64,000 nt of DNA, taken from NCBI RefSeq assembly GCF_001513975.1, contig NZ_KQ947990.1, positions 242,095 to 306,094 of the forward strand, written 5' to 3'. This stretch comes from Streptomyces curacoi. Its GTDB lineage: Bacteria > Actinomycetota > Actinomycetes > Streptomycetales > Streptomycetaceae. Under the pieces are notes generated by a model. The model saw only the letters and a program-made list of their open reading frames with translations. It searched no databases and was not told the origin of the DNA. Below are positions 31,543 to 39,771 of this stretch, piece after piece. A program made the translations under genes and the position numbers. How positions within the stretch are numbered: the stretch's first letter is position 1; every line of letters starts with the position of its first letter.

Positions 31543-33768
31543 TCAGCGGCACACCGCCAACGCGTCCAGCGCCACCGCGCCCTGCCCCCTGGGCAGCACC
31601 ATCAGCGGGTTGATGTCCAGCTCCGCGAGCTCGCCCTCCAGCTCCAGGGCCATGCGCTGCACCCGCAGGACGACTTCGACGAGCGCGTCGAGATCCGCCG
31701 GGGGACGCCCCCGGACCCCGTCCAGCAGCGCCCGCCCACGCAGTTCGGCGAACATGTCCCGTGCCTGCTCCTCCCCGAAGGGCGGCACGCGTACGGCGGT
31801 GTCGTGCAGCACCTCGACCAGGACACCGCCCAGCCCCACCGTCACGGTCGGACCGAACAGCGGGTCGTGCGTGGCGCCGACGACCATCTCCACGCCCCGT
31901 TCGACCATCTGGCAGACCAGCACGCCGTCCAGCGGGACGTCCTCGTAGCGGGCGATGTCCGTCAGCTCCCGGTAGGCGTCGCGGACCTGGCTGGCGGAGG
32001 TCAGCCCGATCCTGACCAGGCCGAGCTCGGTCTTGTGGGCGATCCGCGCACCGGACGCCTTCATCACGACGGGATAGCCCACCAGGCCCGCGGCCCGTAC
32101 GGCCGCCGCCGCGCTGGTCACCAACTGCTCGCGCGGCACGCGGATTCCGTACGCCCGCAACAGCTGCTTCGCCGCGTGCTCGCTCAGCTGCTGGCCTGGT
32201 CGCATCAGCTCGCGCGCCTTGCGGAAGGAGGGGGACGGCGTGCGCGGCGCCTGGTCGAAGGGGGAGCGGTAGCCGGCGACGAAGCGGTGGTGGTCGAGGT
32301 AGGCGCGGACCGCGGTGATGCAGTTCGCCACTGTGCGGAAGGTCGCCACGCGCGAGGATCCGAGGAGGACCTCGCGGTAGGCCCGTTCGGTGCCGACCGG
32401 CGACCCCCACACCACGCACACCAGCTTGTCCGTCCGCTCCGCCGCGTCCACCAGGTCCTGGACGAGCCGGTCGCTGAGCGGGGGGAAGGGCCCGGTGACC
32501 GGGCAGATCAGCACCCCGACCTCGGGGTCGTCGAGGATCGCGTCGATGATCTTCCGGCCGCGCCGGTCGCCGACCGGATGACCGCCGTTGTCGACGGGGT
32601 TGGCCACGTTCAGGTACTCGGGTATCCACTGGTGCAGCTCGGCCTGCTTGGCCTCCGACAGCACCGGCAGTCTGAGGCCCGCCTCGGTCGCCAGGTCGGC
32701 GAAGTGCGCGCCCGTGCCGCCCGAGATCGAATAGACGACGACGCCCTCGGCGCGGGGCGGCCGTGCGCGGGCCAACAGGGTCGCGGTGTCCTGGAGTTCG
32801 TCCAGGCCGTCGACCCGGATCACCCCGTACTGCCGCATCGCCGCGTCCACCACCGCGTCCGCGCCGGTCAGCTTGCCGGTGTGTGAGGCGGCCGTGCGGG
32901 CACCGGTCTCGGTGCGGCCCACCTTGACGGCGACGACCGGCACCTTGCGGCGGGCGGCGCGGTCGGCGGCGAGCAGGAAGGAGCGGCCGTCCTTGAGGCC
33001 CTCGACGTAGCAGGCGATCGCGCCGACCTCGGGCTGCTCGGCGAAGTAGGAGATGAAGTCGGCCGTCTCCAGGTCGGCCTCGTTGCCGGTGGGCGCCCAG
33101 TGGGACAGGCGGATGCCGAGCTCCTGGAGGGCGAAGACGGGGCGGCCCTGGTGGCCGGACTGGGTGATCAGGGCGATCGCGGGACCGTCCAGGTCGTCCC
33201 GGAACCGCTCGAAGGCGTTGAGGTTGGTGTTGGGGCCCAGCAGCCGCATCCCGGACCGGGCGACGGCGGCGGTGAGCCGGTCCTGGGCGGCGGCGCCCGC
33301 CTCGCCGGTCTCCGCGAACCCGGAGGCGAACACGACGGCGAACTTCACCTTGGCCTCGGCCAGTTCCTCGATCACCGGAAGGGGGTCGGCGACCAGCAGC
33401 ACGGCGAGATCGATCTGCTCGGGCAGATTGGCGACGGAAGGAGAGCAGGGGATGCCGAAGACGGACGGGCGGCTCGGGTGCACCGGATGGAGCCGGGCGC
33501 CGACCCGTTCGGACCAGGCGATCAGCTGGCGGGTGATGCCGGTGTTCGGCCGGCCCTCGGCGTCCGAGGCGCCGATCACCGCGACCGACTCCGGCCGGAA
33601 GAAGCGGTCCAGATCGGGCACGTCGCAGTACAGCGGACGGCCGCTGACGTCGAGATCGTCGACCTCGGCCGGCCGGCCGTGGACGGCGGGCCCGGGCTGC
33701 TCGCCACAGGCGATGACCCGGGCCCGGCGGGAGTCGGTGGTGAGGGTGCCGTGGGTTGATCCAAGCAT
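31543..33768 (-). CDS. acyl/acetyl-CoA synthetase, NDP-forming (fused alpha-beta)
   Basis: 741 residues. N-terminal CoA-binding Rossmann domain (FFRPESVAVIGASDAEGRP, about residues 55-73), succinyl-CoA-ligase-like middle with the phospho-His loop TAASHTGKLTGADAV (about 292-306), and a C-terminal ATP-grasp (LLRAYGIRVPREQLV, VVMKASGARIAHKTELG, VERGVEMVVGATHDPLFGP; about 530-735). It makes or splits a CoA thioester with ATP/ADP. The same fusion is common with enoyl-CoA hydratases in degradation operons. Two perfect operators stand in tandem upstream (33801, 33826). Confidence 0.9.
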   Translation of the reverse strand: MLGSTHGTLTTDSRRARVIACGEQPGPAVHGRPAEVDDLDVSGRPLYCDVPDLDRFFRPESVAVIGASDAEGRPNTGITRQLIAWSERVGARLHPVHPSRPSVFGIPCSPSVANLPEQIDLAVLLVADPLPVIEELAEAKVKFAVVFASGFAETGEAGAAAQDRLTAAVARSGMRLLGPNTNLNAFERFRDDLDGPAIALITQSGHQGRPVFALQELGIRLSHWAPTGNEADLETADFISYFAEQPEVGAIACYVEGLKDGRSFLLAADRAARRKVPVVAVKVGRTETGARTAASHTGKLTGADAVVDAAMRQYGVIRVDGLDELQDTATLLARARPPRAEGVVVYSISGGTGAHFADLATEAGLRLPVLSEAKQAELHQWIPEYLNVANPVDNGGHPVGDRRGRKIIDAILDDPEVGVLICPVTGPFPPLSDRLVQDLVDAAERTDKLVCVVWGSPVGTERAYREVLLGSSRVATFRTVANCITAVRAYLDHHRFVAGYRSPFDQAPRTPSPSFRKARELMRPGQQLSEHAAKQLLRAYGIRVPREQLVTSAAAAVRAAGLVGYPVVMKASGARIAHKTELGLVRIGLTSASQVRDAYRELTDIARYEDVPLDGVLVCQMVERGVEMVVGATHDPLFGPTVTVGLGGVLVEVLHDTAVRVPPFGEEQARDMFAELRGRALLDGVRGRPPADLDALVEVVLRVQRMALELEGELAELDINPLMVLPRGQGAVALDALAVCR

Positions 33769-33800
33769 CGGTCCGCCCGCTCCTGTGTGACAGCGATTAA

Positions 33801-33815
33801 CTGACGCACTGTCAG
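33801..33815. promoter_or_regulatory. shared operator copy 5 (perfect), tandem proximal
   Basis: CTGACGCACTGTCAG, 33 bases upstream of the CoA synthetase ATG. Followed by ATT as in other copies. Confidence 0.8.
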
Positions 33816-33825
33816 ATTACGGGAA

Positions 33826-33840
33826 CTGACACCGTGTCAG
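33826..33840. promoter_or_regulatory. shared operator copy 6 (perfect), tandem distal
   Basis: CTGACACCGTGTCAG, palindromic through all but its centre base. Centre-to-centre distance to copy 5 is 25 bases. Confidence 0.8.
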
Positions 33841-33901
33841 GAACGGCTGTGCACGCAAAGTTGCACGGCGACACGCTCGGCACGGGTGCACGGGGCGCTG
33901 C

Positions 33902-35470
33902 TCACAGCACCGCCAGCACCTCCTTCGCCACCCGCTCGCCCGACCGCACCGCCCCGTCCATGAAGCCCATCCAGTAGGTGGAGGTCTCCGTCCCGGCCCA
34001 GTGGATGCCGCCGACGGGCTCGCGCAGGGCGGGGCCGTACTGGGTCAGGACGCCGGGCGCGGCGATGGAGACGGGGCCGCCGCGGGTGTAGGCCTCGTTG
34101 TTCCAGCGTTGCAGGACGAAGGAGGTGGGGGAGGCCGCTTTCGCGCCGAAGTACCTCGCGTAGTCCTTCAGCACGGCCGCCCGGACCTCCGCCTCGCTCG
34201 CCCCGTCCAGCTTCCGGGCCTCGTCCGCCTCGATGAAGCCCATCAGGGCGCCGTAGGAGGCGTCGGGCGGGGAGTTGTCGAAGGTGGAGCTGACCACGCC
34301 GGTGTCGCTGACGACCTGGCCGTTGAGGCCGTCGGCCCGCCAGAAGGGGGTGTCGTAGATCGCGATCGCCTTGCCGACCGAGGCCATCGGCAGGCGCTGG
34401 GTGAGCTGGTCGCGGGCGGCGGGGAGGAGGGGGTCGTAGGTGATGCGGGCGGCGAGCGGCGGGGGCACGGCGACGACGACCTTCTTGGCGGTGACCGTGA
34501 TGCCGTCGGCCGTGATGACGTACTTGTCGCCGGACCGGGCGATCGTGCGCACCGGGGCGCCGGGGACCACCCGGTCGCCGAGTGCGGCGGCGAGTCTGAG
34601 CGGCACCAGCTGGGAGCCGCCGACGAAGCGCAGTTCCTGGGCGCCGTTCGCGGTCTCGGTGAGGCGTTCCAGGGTGCCGGGGTTGGAGGCGTTGCCTGCG
34701 GCGGCGATGTAGAAGAGGACGAACAGGAAGGAGAGTTCCCGGGGTTCCGCGGAGAAGATCGATGTGCAGGCCACGTCGAAGAGGAACTTGGCCGAGGGGA
34801 TGACGGCGTTGGCGCGCAGCCAGGTCTCGAAGGTCTGCCGGTCCCATTCGTCGGCCTTCGCGGCGGTCCAGGGCGCGTCGACCGGGATCTGCTTGGCCAG
34901 GTCGTCGAGCGTGGCCTGCGCGATCGCGGCGTTGGCGAGCCCGGCCGCGTCGACGGGCGGGACCGCGCCGAGGACACCGTCGGTGGCGTAGGGGGTCCTC
35001 TTGCCGTCCTTGTAGAGGAGGTTGTCGCCGGTGTTGTAGGTGGCGAAGGTCTCGACGCCGAGGGAGTCGGCGAGTGCCTTGATGCGGTCCTGGGTCGGGC
35101 CGATGAACTCGCCGCCGCCCTCGGTGACTCCACCGCCCGCGAGGTTCAGGCCCACCACCCGGCCGCCCACGCGGTCGCGGGCCTCCAGGACGACGACCGA
35201 CCTGCCGGCCGCCACCAGGTCGCGGGCCGCGGTGAGGCCGGCCAGCCCGCCGCCGACGATCGCGACGTCCACGTCCCGGCCGGCCGCCGCAGCCGTGCCG
35301 GCGCTGGTCGCGGTGAGGGTCGCGGCGCCGGCCGCCGCGGCGGCGCCGCCGAGCAGGGAGCGCCGGGAGATACGGGGGGTTCGGGTGCCGCCGGTGGGGC
35401 GGGGGGTCAGCGGGGTTCGGGGGGTTCGGGGGGTTCGCGGGATTGGGGGGAGCTCTCTTTCGCTTGCCAC
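33902..35470 (-). CDS. flavin-containing amine oxidase, Tat-exported
   Basis: 522 residues. A Pro/Thr/Arg repeat (PRTPRTPRTPLTPRP) precedes a twin-arginine signal RISRRSLLGGAAAAAGAA (about residues 33-50), so the folded FAD enzyme is exported. FAD-binding VAIVGGGLAGLTAARDL (about 69-85), LEARDRVGGRV, the GGSQLVPLRLA region and the C-terminal VGGIHWAGTETSTYWMGFMDGA motif are all those of monoamine oxidases. It oxidises an amine to aldehyde, ammonia and peroxide outside the cytoplasm. The GTG start has GGAGGA. No operator copy lies upstream. Confidence 0.92.
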   Translation of the reverse strand: MASERELPPIPRTPRTPRTPLTPRPTGGTRTPRISRRSLLGGAAAAAGAATLTATSAGTAAAAGRDVDVAIVGGGLAGLTAARDLVAAGRSVVVLEARDRVGGRVVGLNLAGGGVTEGGGEFIGPTQDRIKALADSLGVETFATYNTGDNLLYKDGKRTPYATDGVLGAVPPVDAAGLANAAIAQATLDDLAKQIPVDAPWTAAKADEWDRQTFETWLRANAVIPSAKFLFDVACTSIFSAEPRELSFLFVLFYIAAAGNASNPGTLERLTETANGAQELRFVGGSQLVPLRLAAALGDRVVPGAPVRTIARSGDKYVITADGITVTAKKVVVAVPPPLAARITYDPLLPAARDQLTQRLPMASVGKAIAIYDTPFWRADGLNGQVVSDTGVVSSTFDNSPPDASYGALMGFIEADEARKLDGASEAEVRAAVLKDYARYFGAKAASPTSFVLQRWNNEAYTRGGPVSIAAPGVLTQYGPALREPVGGIHWAGTETSTYWMGFMDGAVRSGERVAKEVLAVL

Positions 35471-35616
35471 GTGCGTCCTCCGTCAGGGCGAGAGGGGGTG
35501 GAGCAGAAAAGTTGAACAGTGCTCACATTCTGGCCCCGTGCGGCGGCGCGGTACAGCTCTCCAGTCACAACGGACCCGCAAGTAACGAGAGGTCTGCGTA
35601 AGAGAGTTGAGGACGT

Positions 35617-36828
35617 CTACGGCATCGGCAGCCGGGCGATCCGGCGGCTGCCGTCGCCGGCTATCGCCTTCGCGATCTTCTGCGCGTCGATCGCCATCTC
35701 GCGGAGATTGCCGCTGATCGGGTTGGTGTAGCCGGTGAAGTACAGGCCGGACGCGTGGGCCGGGGTGCGGGCGCCCCGCACGACCGGCTTGCCGTGCGCG
35801 TCGAGCACGCCGAGGTGGCCGACGAGGTCCTCCAGGGCGCGGACGTAACCGGTGGCCGCGATGACGGCGTCCGGTGAGAGACGGGTGCCGTCGGTGAGAA
35901 CCACCTTGCCGTCCTCGAAGCCGTCGACGGCGGCCACGATCTCGATCCGCCCCCTGCGCACGGCGTCGATGAGGCCGACGTCGAGGACCGGGATGGCGCC
36001 CTCCTTGACGCGGCTGTAGAGGCCGGTGCCGGGACGGGGCAGCCCATGGGCCGACAGGTCCGGCACGCTGAGCTTCGCCACCGGCTTGGCGAGCCGGTCG
36101 ACGAGCCCGACCGGCAGCCGGCGTACCAGGATGCTCGTGAACTGGGCGGGCCACCCGGCGGTGGAGCGGCGCACGATGTGCGGGGCGGTGCGGACGGCCA
36201 GCCGCACCCGCGAGGCCCCGCCCTCCACGAGGTCCACGGCGATCTCGGCACCGGTGTTGCCGACCCCGACGACGAGGACCTCGCGCCCGGCGTAGGGCGC
36301 CGGGTTGCGGTACTCGCCGGCATGCAGGAACTCGCCGCTGTAGCTGCCGCGGCCCGGCCAGTCCGGGATGCGCGGGGTGTGGTTGTGGCCGGTGGCCACG
36401 ACGACCGCGGCGCCGGTCAGTTCCCGGCCGCCGGTGGCACGCAGCAGCCAGCCCGAGCCGTCGGGCGAGGGCTCGACGCGGGAGACCTCGACGCCGGTGA
36501 CGATCTCCAGGTCGTGGTGCTCGGCGTACTTCTCCAGGTAGCGCACCACGTCGTCCCGGGACACCCAGCGCCCGAAGCGGCGGGGCATCGGCAGCCCGGG
36601 CAGGCCCGACAGCCGCCGGGTGGTGTGCAGATGGAGCCGGTCGTAGTGGCGCCGCCAGGAGGCGCCGACCCGGTCCGACTTCTCCAGCACGACGGCCCGC
36701 AGTCCCCGGGCGCGCAGCGCGTACGCGACGGAGAGTCCGCCGGGGCCGCCGCCGATGACGTAGACGGGGCGGTCGGTGAGGGGGTGGTCAGGGGCGGGGC
36801 GGTCCGGGTGCTGGGGGGTGTCGGCCAT
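35617..36828 (-). CDS. flavin-dependent monooxygenase (FMO/YUCCA-like)
   Basis: About 403 residues from ATG 36828; GTG 36846 is an alternative. FAD motif VYVIGGGPGGLSVAYALRA (about residues 22-40), NADPH motif VLVVGVGNTGAEIAVDL (about 185-201), the FMO-like FLHAGEYRNP and ATGY (VIAATGYVRALEDL). It adds one oxygen to a nucleophilic or ketone substrate using NADPH. It lies downstream of an unrelated export gene on the same strand after a 150-bp gap and seems monocistronic. Confidence 0.9.
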   Translation of the reverse strand: MADTPQHPDRPAPDHPLTDRPVYVIGGGPGGLSVAYALRARGLRAVVLEKSDRVGASWRRHYDRLHLHTTRRLSGLPGLPMPRRFGRWVSRDDVVRYLEKYAEHHDLEIVTGVEVSRVEPSPDGSGWLLRATGGRELTGAAVVVATGHNHTPRIPDWPGRGSYSGEFLHAGEYRNPAPYAGREVLVVGVGNTGAEIAVDLVEGGASRVRLAVRTAPHIVRRSTAGWPAQFTSILVRRLPVGLVDRLAKPVAKLSVPDLSAHGLPRPGTGLYSRVKEGAIPVLDVGLIDAVRRGRIEIVAAVDGFEDGKVVLTDGTRLSPDAVIAATGYVRALEDLVGHLGVLDAHGKPVVRGARTPAHASGLYFTGYTNPISGNLREMAIDAQKIAKAIAGDGSRRIARLPMP

Positions 36829-37020
36829 GGTCGGGAGCGTAATCACGCAGCCGGTTGATGGGTCTCGGTCAAGACCGGAATTGGTTGCGGATCGATCACG
36901 ACTGTAGGAGGGGCGGGTGGGGCCTGTGGCGTAGGTCTCCTGGTTGTGGCGGCGGGGTGGAGGGCCGTGGCCGGGAACGACCCCCTCGGCCTTCGCTCAC
37001 CAGCCCGGCCGCCCGCGTCC

Positions 37021-37479
37021 TCACGGGGCGCAGGCCTCGGCGATCGACAGGCTGTTCTCGTACAGGTGGTGCCGGGTGATCCGGCCGTCCTCGACGGTGA
37101 GACGCAGCGCGAACGGGCCCGCGAAGGATTTCCCGGTCGCGCGCACGGTCCCCGACACATGCCCCGCCAGGACGGCGTCCGTGCCGTCGACGAGGAAGGC
37201 GTCGAGGGAGGCCCGCGCGTCCTCGGGCACGGTGTGCTCCATCAGTTCCGCGGCCTGGGCGGCGCACTCGGCGCCGGTGGACCGCGGGCGGATCCACGGG
37301 ACGGTGGGGTTCTCGGCGAGCAGCCAGTCGACCTCGTCGGCGAAGAGCGCCACCAGTCGCCCGGTGTCCCCGGCCAGCCGCGCGGCCAGGAACTCCTGTA
37401 CGACGGCTCGGGTTTCCTCGGCGACGGTGCTCGCGGTGGTGGCCGAACCTGCCGTGGTGCCGGTGGACTTGACGGACAT
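37021..37479 (-). CDS. SnoaL/NTF2-like protein
   Basis: 152 residues, start ATG 37479 after CGAGGAGAGCGTC. The sequence VVQEFLAARLAGDTGRLVALFADEVDW, then PRSTGAECAAQAAEL and the strand-rich end GKSFAGPFALRLTVEDGRI fits the NTF2-like cone used by SnoaL cyclases and ketosteroid isomerases. The role is unknown; the Asp/Trp pattern DEVDWLL is typical of stress-related SnoaL proteins. The N-terminal 20 residues are Ser/Thr-rich. A longer upstream frame is not supported. Confidence 0.8.
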   Translation of the reverse strand: MSVKSTGTTAGSATTASTVAEETRAVVQEFLAARLAGDTGRLVALFADEVDWLLAENPTVPWIRPRSTGAECAAQAAELMEHTVPEDARASLDAFLVDGTDAVLAGHVSGTVRATGKSFAGPFALRLTVEDGRITRHHLYENSLSIAEACAP

Positions 37480-37689
37480 GACGCTCTCCTCGCGGCTGCG
37501 GACGGGCTCCGGCGGGGATTCCCGCCGATGTGCTCGATCCTGCCGGGGGAGCGGAGCGCGGTCGATTACGCCCGGGGTAATGACGCGACAGGTGCGGAGG
37601 GAGCACGGCACGACGCCGGGCCCCCGAGGCATTCCGGGGACTCGGCGTCGCGTGGCGGTGGCCGGAGTCATGACGGGAAACCGGCCACC

Positions 37690-37794
37690 GTGGTTGTCGG
37701 CACCGTGGTTGTCGGCACCGCGGTCGTCGGCACCGCGGCCGTCGGTACTGCGATCGTCGGCACCGCGTTCGTCGGCACCGCGTTCATCGGGCCC
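37690..37794. repeat. seven tandem 15-bp repeats (minisatellite)
   Basis: Seven uninterrupted 15-base units of type GCGGTCGTCGGCACC (variants in positions 1-6). They lie just downstream of the tannase-like relic, on the side of its stop codon. The minus frame would read VPTTA-type pentads, the plus frame VVGTA-type; neither belongs to a convincing gene. Confidence 0.85.
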
Positions 37795-37812
37795 GCGCGG
37801 GCCGGGGGCGGG

Positions 37813-38219
37813 CTACTTCTTCCTGCTCCGGTAGCCGCTGATCCTGGCGATCCACTTGATGAAGTCGCCCGGGTCGGAGTTGGCGCCGTGGCCCTCGTCC
37901 CAGTAGTAAGGAGGTCGCTGTCGAGGCGGGCGCTGCCGCCGCTGTAGTGGCGCAGGCTGTAGAGGGTGAAGTGGCGGGCCTGCGTGGTGCCCTTGCCGAA
38001 GAGGTTGTTCTCGCCCGTCGACAGGTCGAAGGCGTCGAAGGCCGGGGTGGACTTCTGGCGGGCCCCGACGTGGGTGAGGAAGTCGGCCCAGGAGAAGGCC
38101 GCCCTGCCGCCGGACCAGGTGATGAAGGTGTTGGCGGCCAGGTACGACTCGCGGTCCGCGTCCGGCAGGGCCGCGACCATGACGACGCTCCTGCGCTTGA
38201 CTGAGCTGTGCTTCACGTC
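37813..38219 (-). pseudogene. relic of a secreted tannase-like esterase: truncated, internally deleted, frameshifted
   Basis: The upstream part on the minus strand (SSVKRRSVVMVAALPDADR, then TFITWSGGRAAFSWADFL and FDLSTGENNLFGKGTT) reads as the middle of a bacterial tannase/feruloyl-esterase-type hydrolase. After RLDSDLL (near 37905-37912) the frame shifts by one base, and in the new frame a proper C-terminus appears: YYWDEGHGANSDPGDF, then IKWIARISGYR and a TAG stop at 37813. In relatives I remember, some 45 residues lie between these parts, so both an internal deletion and a frameshift are present. The N-terminal two thirds is absent. Family assignment is from memory; the broken state is visible. 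Confidence 0.6.
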
Positions 38220-38334
38220 CGGCTCCCTCGGTTTTCTCGGCTTGCGTTCCGAAGCTAGCCGGACTGCGGACAAGATTGCCAACAATTCTGTGGACTCATC
38301 GGGGATGCACAGGCGATTGTCAGGCCCCGCCAAT

Positions 38335-38349
38335 CTGACGTACCGTCAG
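38335..38349. promoter_or_regulatory. shared operator copy 7 (perfect, full extended palindrome)
   Basis: CTGACGTACCGTCAG inside ATCTGACG-TAC-CGTCAGAT. It ends four bases before the ATG of the DoxX gene and covers the place of a ribosome site, so the transcript may be leaderless or start within the operator. Confidence 0.8.
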
Positions 38350-38353
38350 ATCC

Positions 38354-38800
38354 ATGGACGCGATCTGGCTCACAGGTGCGGAATGGCTGGCCGTGCTCCG
38401 CATAGGCCTCGGGCTGTGGTGGCTGGAGAGCTGGCGGCACAAGGACAAGAAGAGCTGGTTCGAGGGGGCCGGGATCGCCTGGGCGGCGGACGTGGCGGCC
38501 AAACACCGCTGGAATGCCGTACGGTCCGGCTTCGAGGTCGTCGTCGCGCCGCGGACCCGGACCATGGCGTACGTCGTCCTGTACGCGGAGCTGGCCCTCG
38601 GACTCGGGCTCGTCCTCGGGTTCCTGACCCCGATCGCCCTCCTCGGCGGCCTGCTGCTCAACGCCCTCTACTTCGCCCTGATGATCCACGACTGGGCCGA
38701 GCAGGGGCAGAACTCGATGATGGCCCTGATCTCGCTGGTCGCGCTGTTCGGGATGTCGTGGCAGTCGTGGTCGGTGGACAGCGCGCTGGGGCTGTTCTGA
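38354..38800 (+). CDS. DoxX-like membrane protein
   Basis: 148 residues with four hydrophobic helices (about residues 10-25, 70-90, 93-113, 120-138), matching the DoxX family of small membrane proteins often linked to oxidoreductases and thiol stress. No ribosome site precedes the ATG, because the operator occupies that space. The stop TGA overlaps the next ATG (TGATG at 38798-38802), so it is coupled to the DUF35 gene. It probably serves the regulon's redox chemistry in the membrane. Confidence 0.85.
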   Translation: MDAIWLTGAEWLAVLRIGLGLWWLESWRHKDKKSWFEGAGIAWAADVAAKHRWNAVRSGFEVVVAPRTRTMAYVVLYAELALGLGLVLGFLTPIALLGGLLLNALYFALMIHDWAEQGQNSMMALISLVALFGMSWQSWSVDSALGLF

Positions 38801-39264
38801 TGAGCGGCGCACGTTCCGGGGGTGCCCGTTTCGATGGGCCGGGCTTCGATGGGCCGCGTTCCGGTGGTGCGCGTGTTGATGGCCCGCGCTCCGATGGCGC
38901 GCCTGTCGGCGGCCCGCCCATTGCCGGTTCACGCGTCGATGGCCCGCGCTCCTCTGGCCCGCGCTCTGGTGGCGCGCGTGTCGACGGCCCGCGCGTCGAT
39001 GGCCCGCCCGTCGCCGCTTCACGCTTCGACGGCTCTCGCTCCTCTGGCCGGCGTTCCGATGGCCCGCGCTCCTCTGGGCCGCGCGTCGACGGCCCGATCG
39101 TCGATGGCCCACGTGTCGCCAGTTCACGCTCCGATGGCCTGCGTATCGATGGCCCACACGTCGACGGCCCACCCGCCGCCGGTTCACGTTCCGACGGCCC
39201 ACCCGCCGCCGCTCCATCCTCCGACGGCCCGCGCATCGAAGCCGCCCGCTCGGCCGGCCCCCGC
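38800..39264. repeat. 31 tandem 15-bp units inside the DUF35 gene
   Basis: Degenerate 15-mers such as GTCGACGGCCCGCGC and TCCGATGGCCCGCGC, in frame from the start codon. Same unit length as the minisatellite at 37690-37794, about 1 kb away. Confidence 0.85.
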
Positions 39265-39645
39265 TTCGACACCCCCGAGGTCGACCCCTTCACACGCACA
39301 TACTGGGACGCGGCGGCCCAGGGACGGCTGCTGGTCCGCCGCTGCCGGGACTGCGGGCGTGCCCACCACTACCCCCGTGAGTTCTGTCCGCACTGCTGGA
39401 GCGAGGACGTGGCCTGGGAGCCCGCGAGCGGGCGGGCCACCCTCTACACCTGGTCCGTCGTCCACCGCAACGACCTGCCGCCGTTCGGGGAGCGGGTGCC
39501 GTACGTCGCCGCCGTGGTCGACCTCGCCGAGGGGCCGCGCATGATGACGGAGCTCGTGGAGTGCGCGGACGCCTCGCGGCTGCGGGCCGGCATGGAGCTG
39601 GAGGCCGTCTTCCGGGACGGGGTACCGGTGTTCCGGCCCAGGTAG
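38800..39645 (+). CDS. DUF35 Zn-ribbon/OB-fold protein with a 31-unit pentapeptide repeat N-terminus
   Basis: 281 residues. From Met1 to about residue 155 the chain is 31 in-phase pentads of the type x-D-G-P-R (VDGPR, SDGPR, SGGAR, FDGPR, VDGPP). Only then does a normal DUF35 begin: a helix YWDAAAQGRLLVRRC, zinc ribbon C-x2-C-x10-C-x2-C (CRDCGRAHHYPREFCPHC), and the OB fold (GRATLYTWSVVHR, ELVECADASRLRAGM). DUF35 proteins partner thiolases and aldolases of CoA-thioester metabolism. Usual length is about 130-150, so the repeat doubles it. The 15-base unit shows it grew by tandem duplication. It follows DoxX with overlapping codons. Confidence 0.88.
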   Translation: MSGARSGGARFDGPGFDGPRSGGARVDGPRSDGAPVGGPPIAGSRVDGPRSSGPRSGGARVDGPRVDGPPVAASRFDGSRSSGRRSDGPRSSGPRVDGPIVDGPRVASSRSDGLRIDGPHVDGPPAAGSRSDGPPAAAPSSDGPRIEAARSAGPRFDTPEVDPFTRTYWDAAAQGRLLVRRCRDCGRAHHYPREFCPHCWSEDVAWEPASGRATLYTWSVVHRNDLPPFGERVPYVAAVVDLAEGPRMMTELVECADASRLRAGMELEAVFRDGVPVFRPR

Positions 39646-39666
39646 CTCACCGACTGACCGTCAGGC

Positions 39667-39713
39667 GCTCCGCCGCTCCGCCGCTCCGCCGCTCCGCCGC
39701 TCGCCGCTCCGCC
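39667..39713. repeat. short tandem repeat (GCTCCGCC)n
   Basis: Four exact 8-base units, one 7-base unit and one more 8-base unit, in the gap after the DUF35 gene. An 11-bp palindrome CTGACCGTCAG lies directly before it. Confidence 0.8.
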
Positions 39714-39771
39714 ACTTCCGCCGCTTCCATTGCTCAGGCGCGTCAGGCGCCGCAGACGCTTCAATGGCCGG

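Noticed and set aside
39654..39664. Palindrome CTGACCGTCAG with the same half-sites as the shared operator
   Set aside because: The spacer is one base instead of five and it follows a gene end rather than a promoter; probably not bound in the same way.
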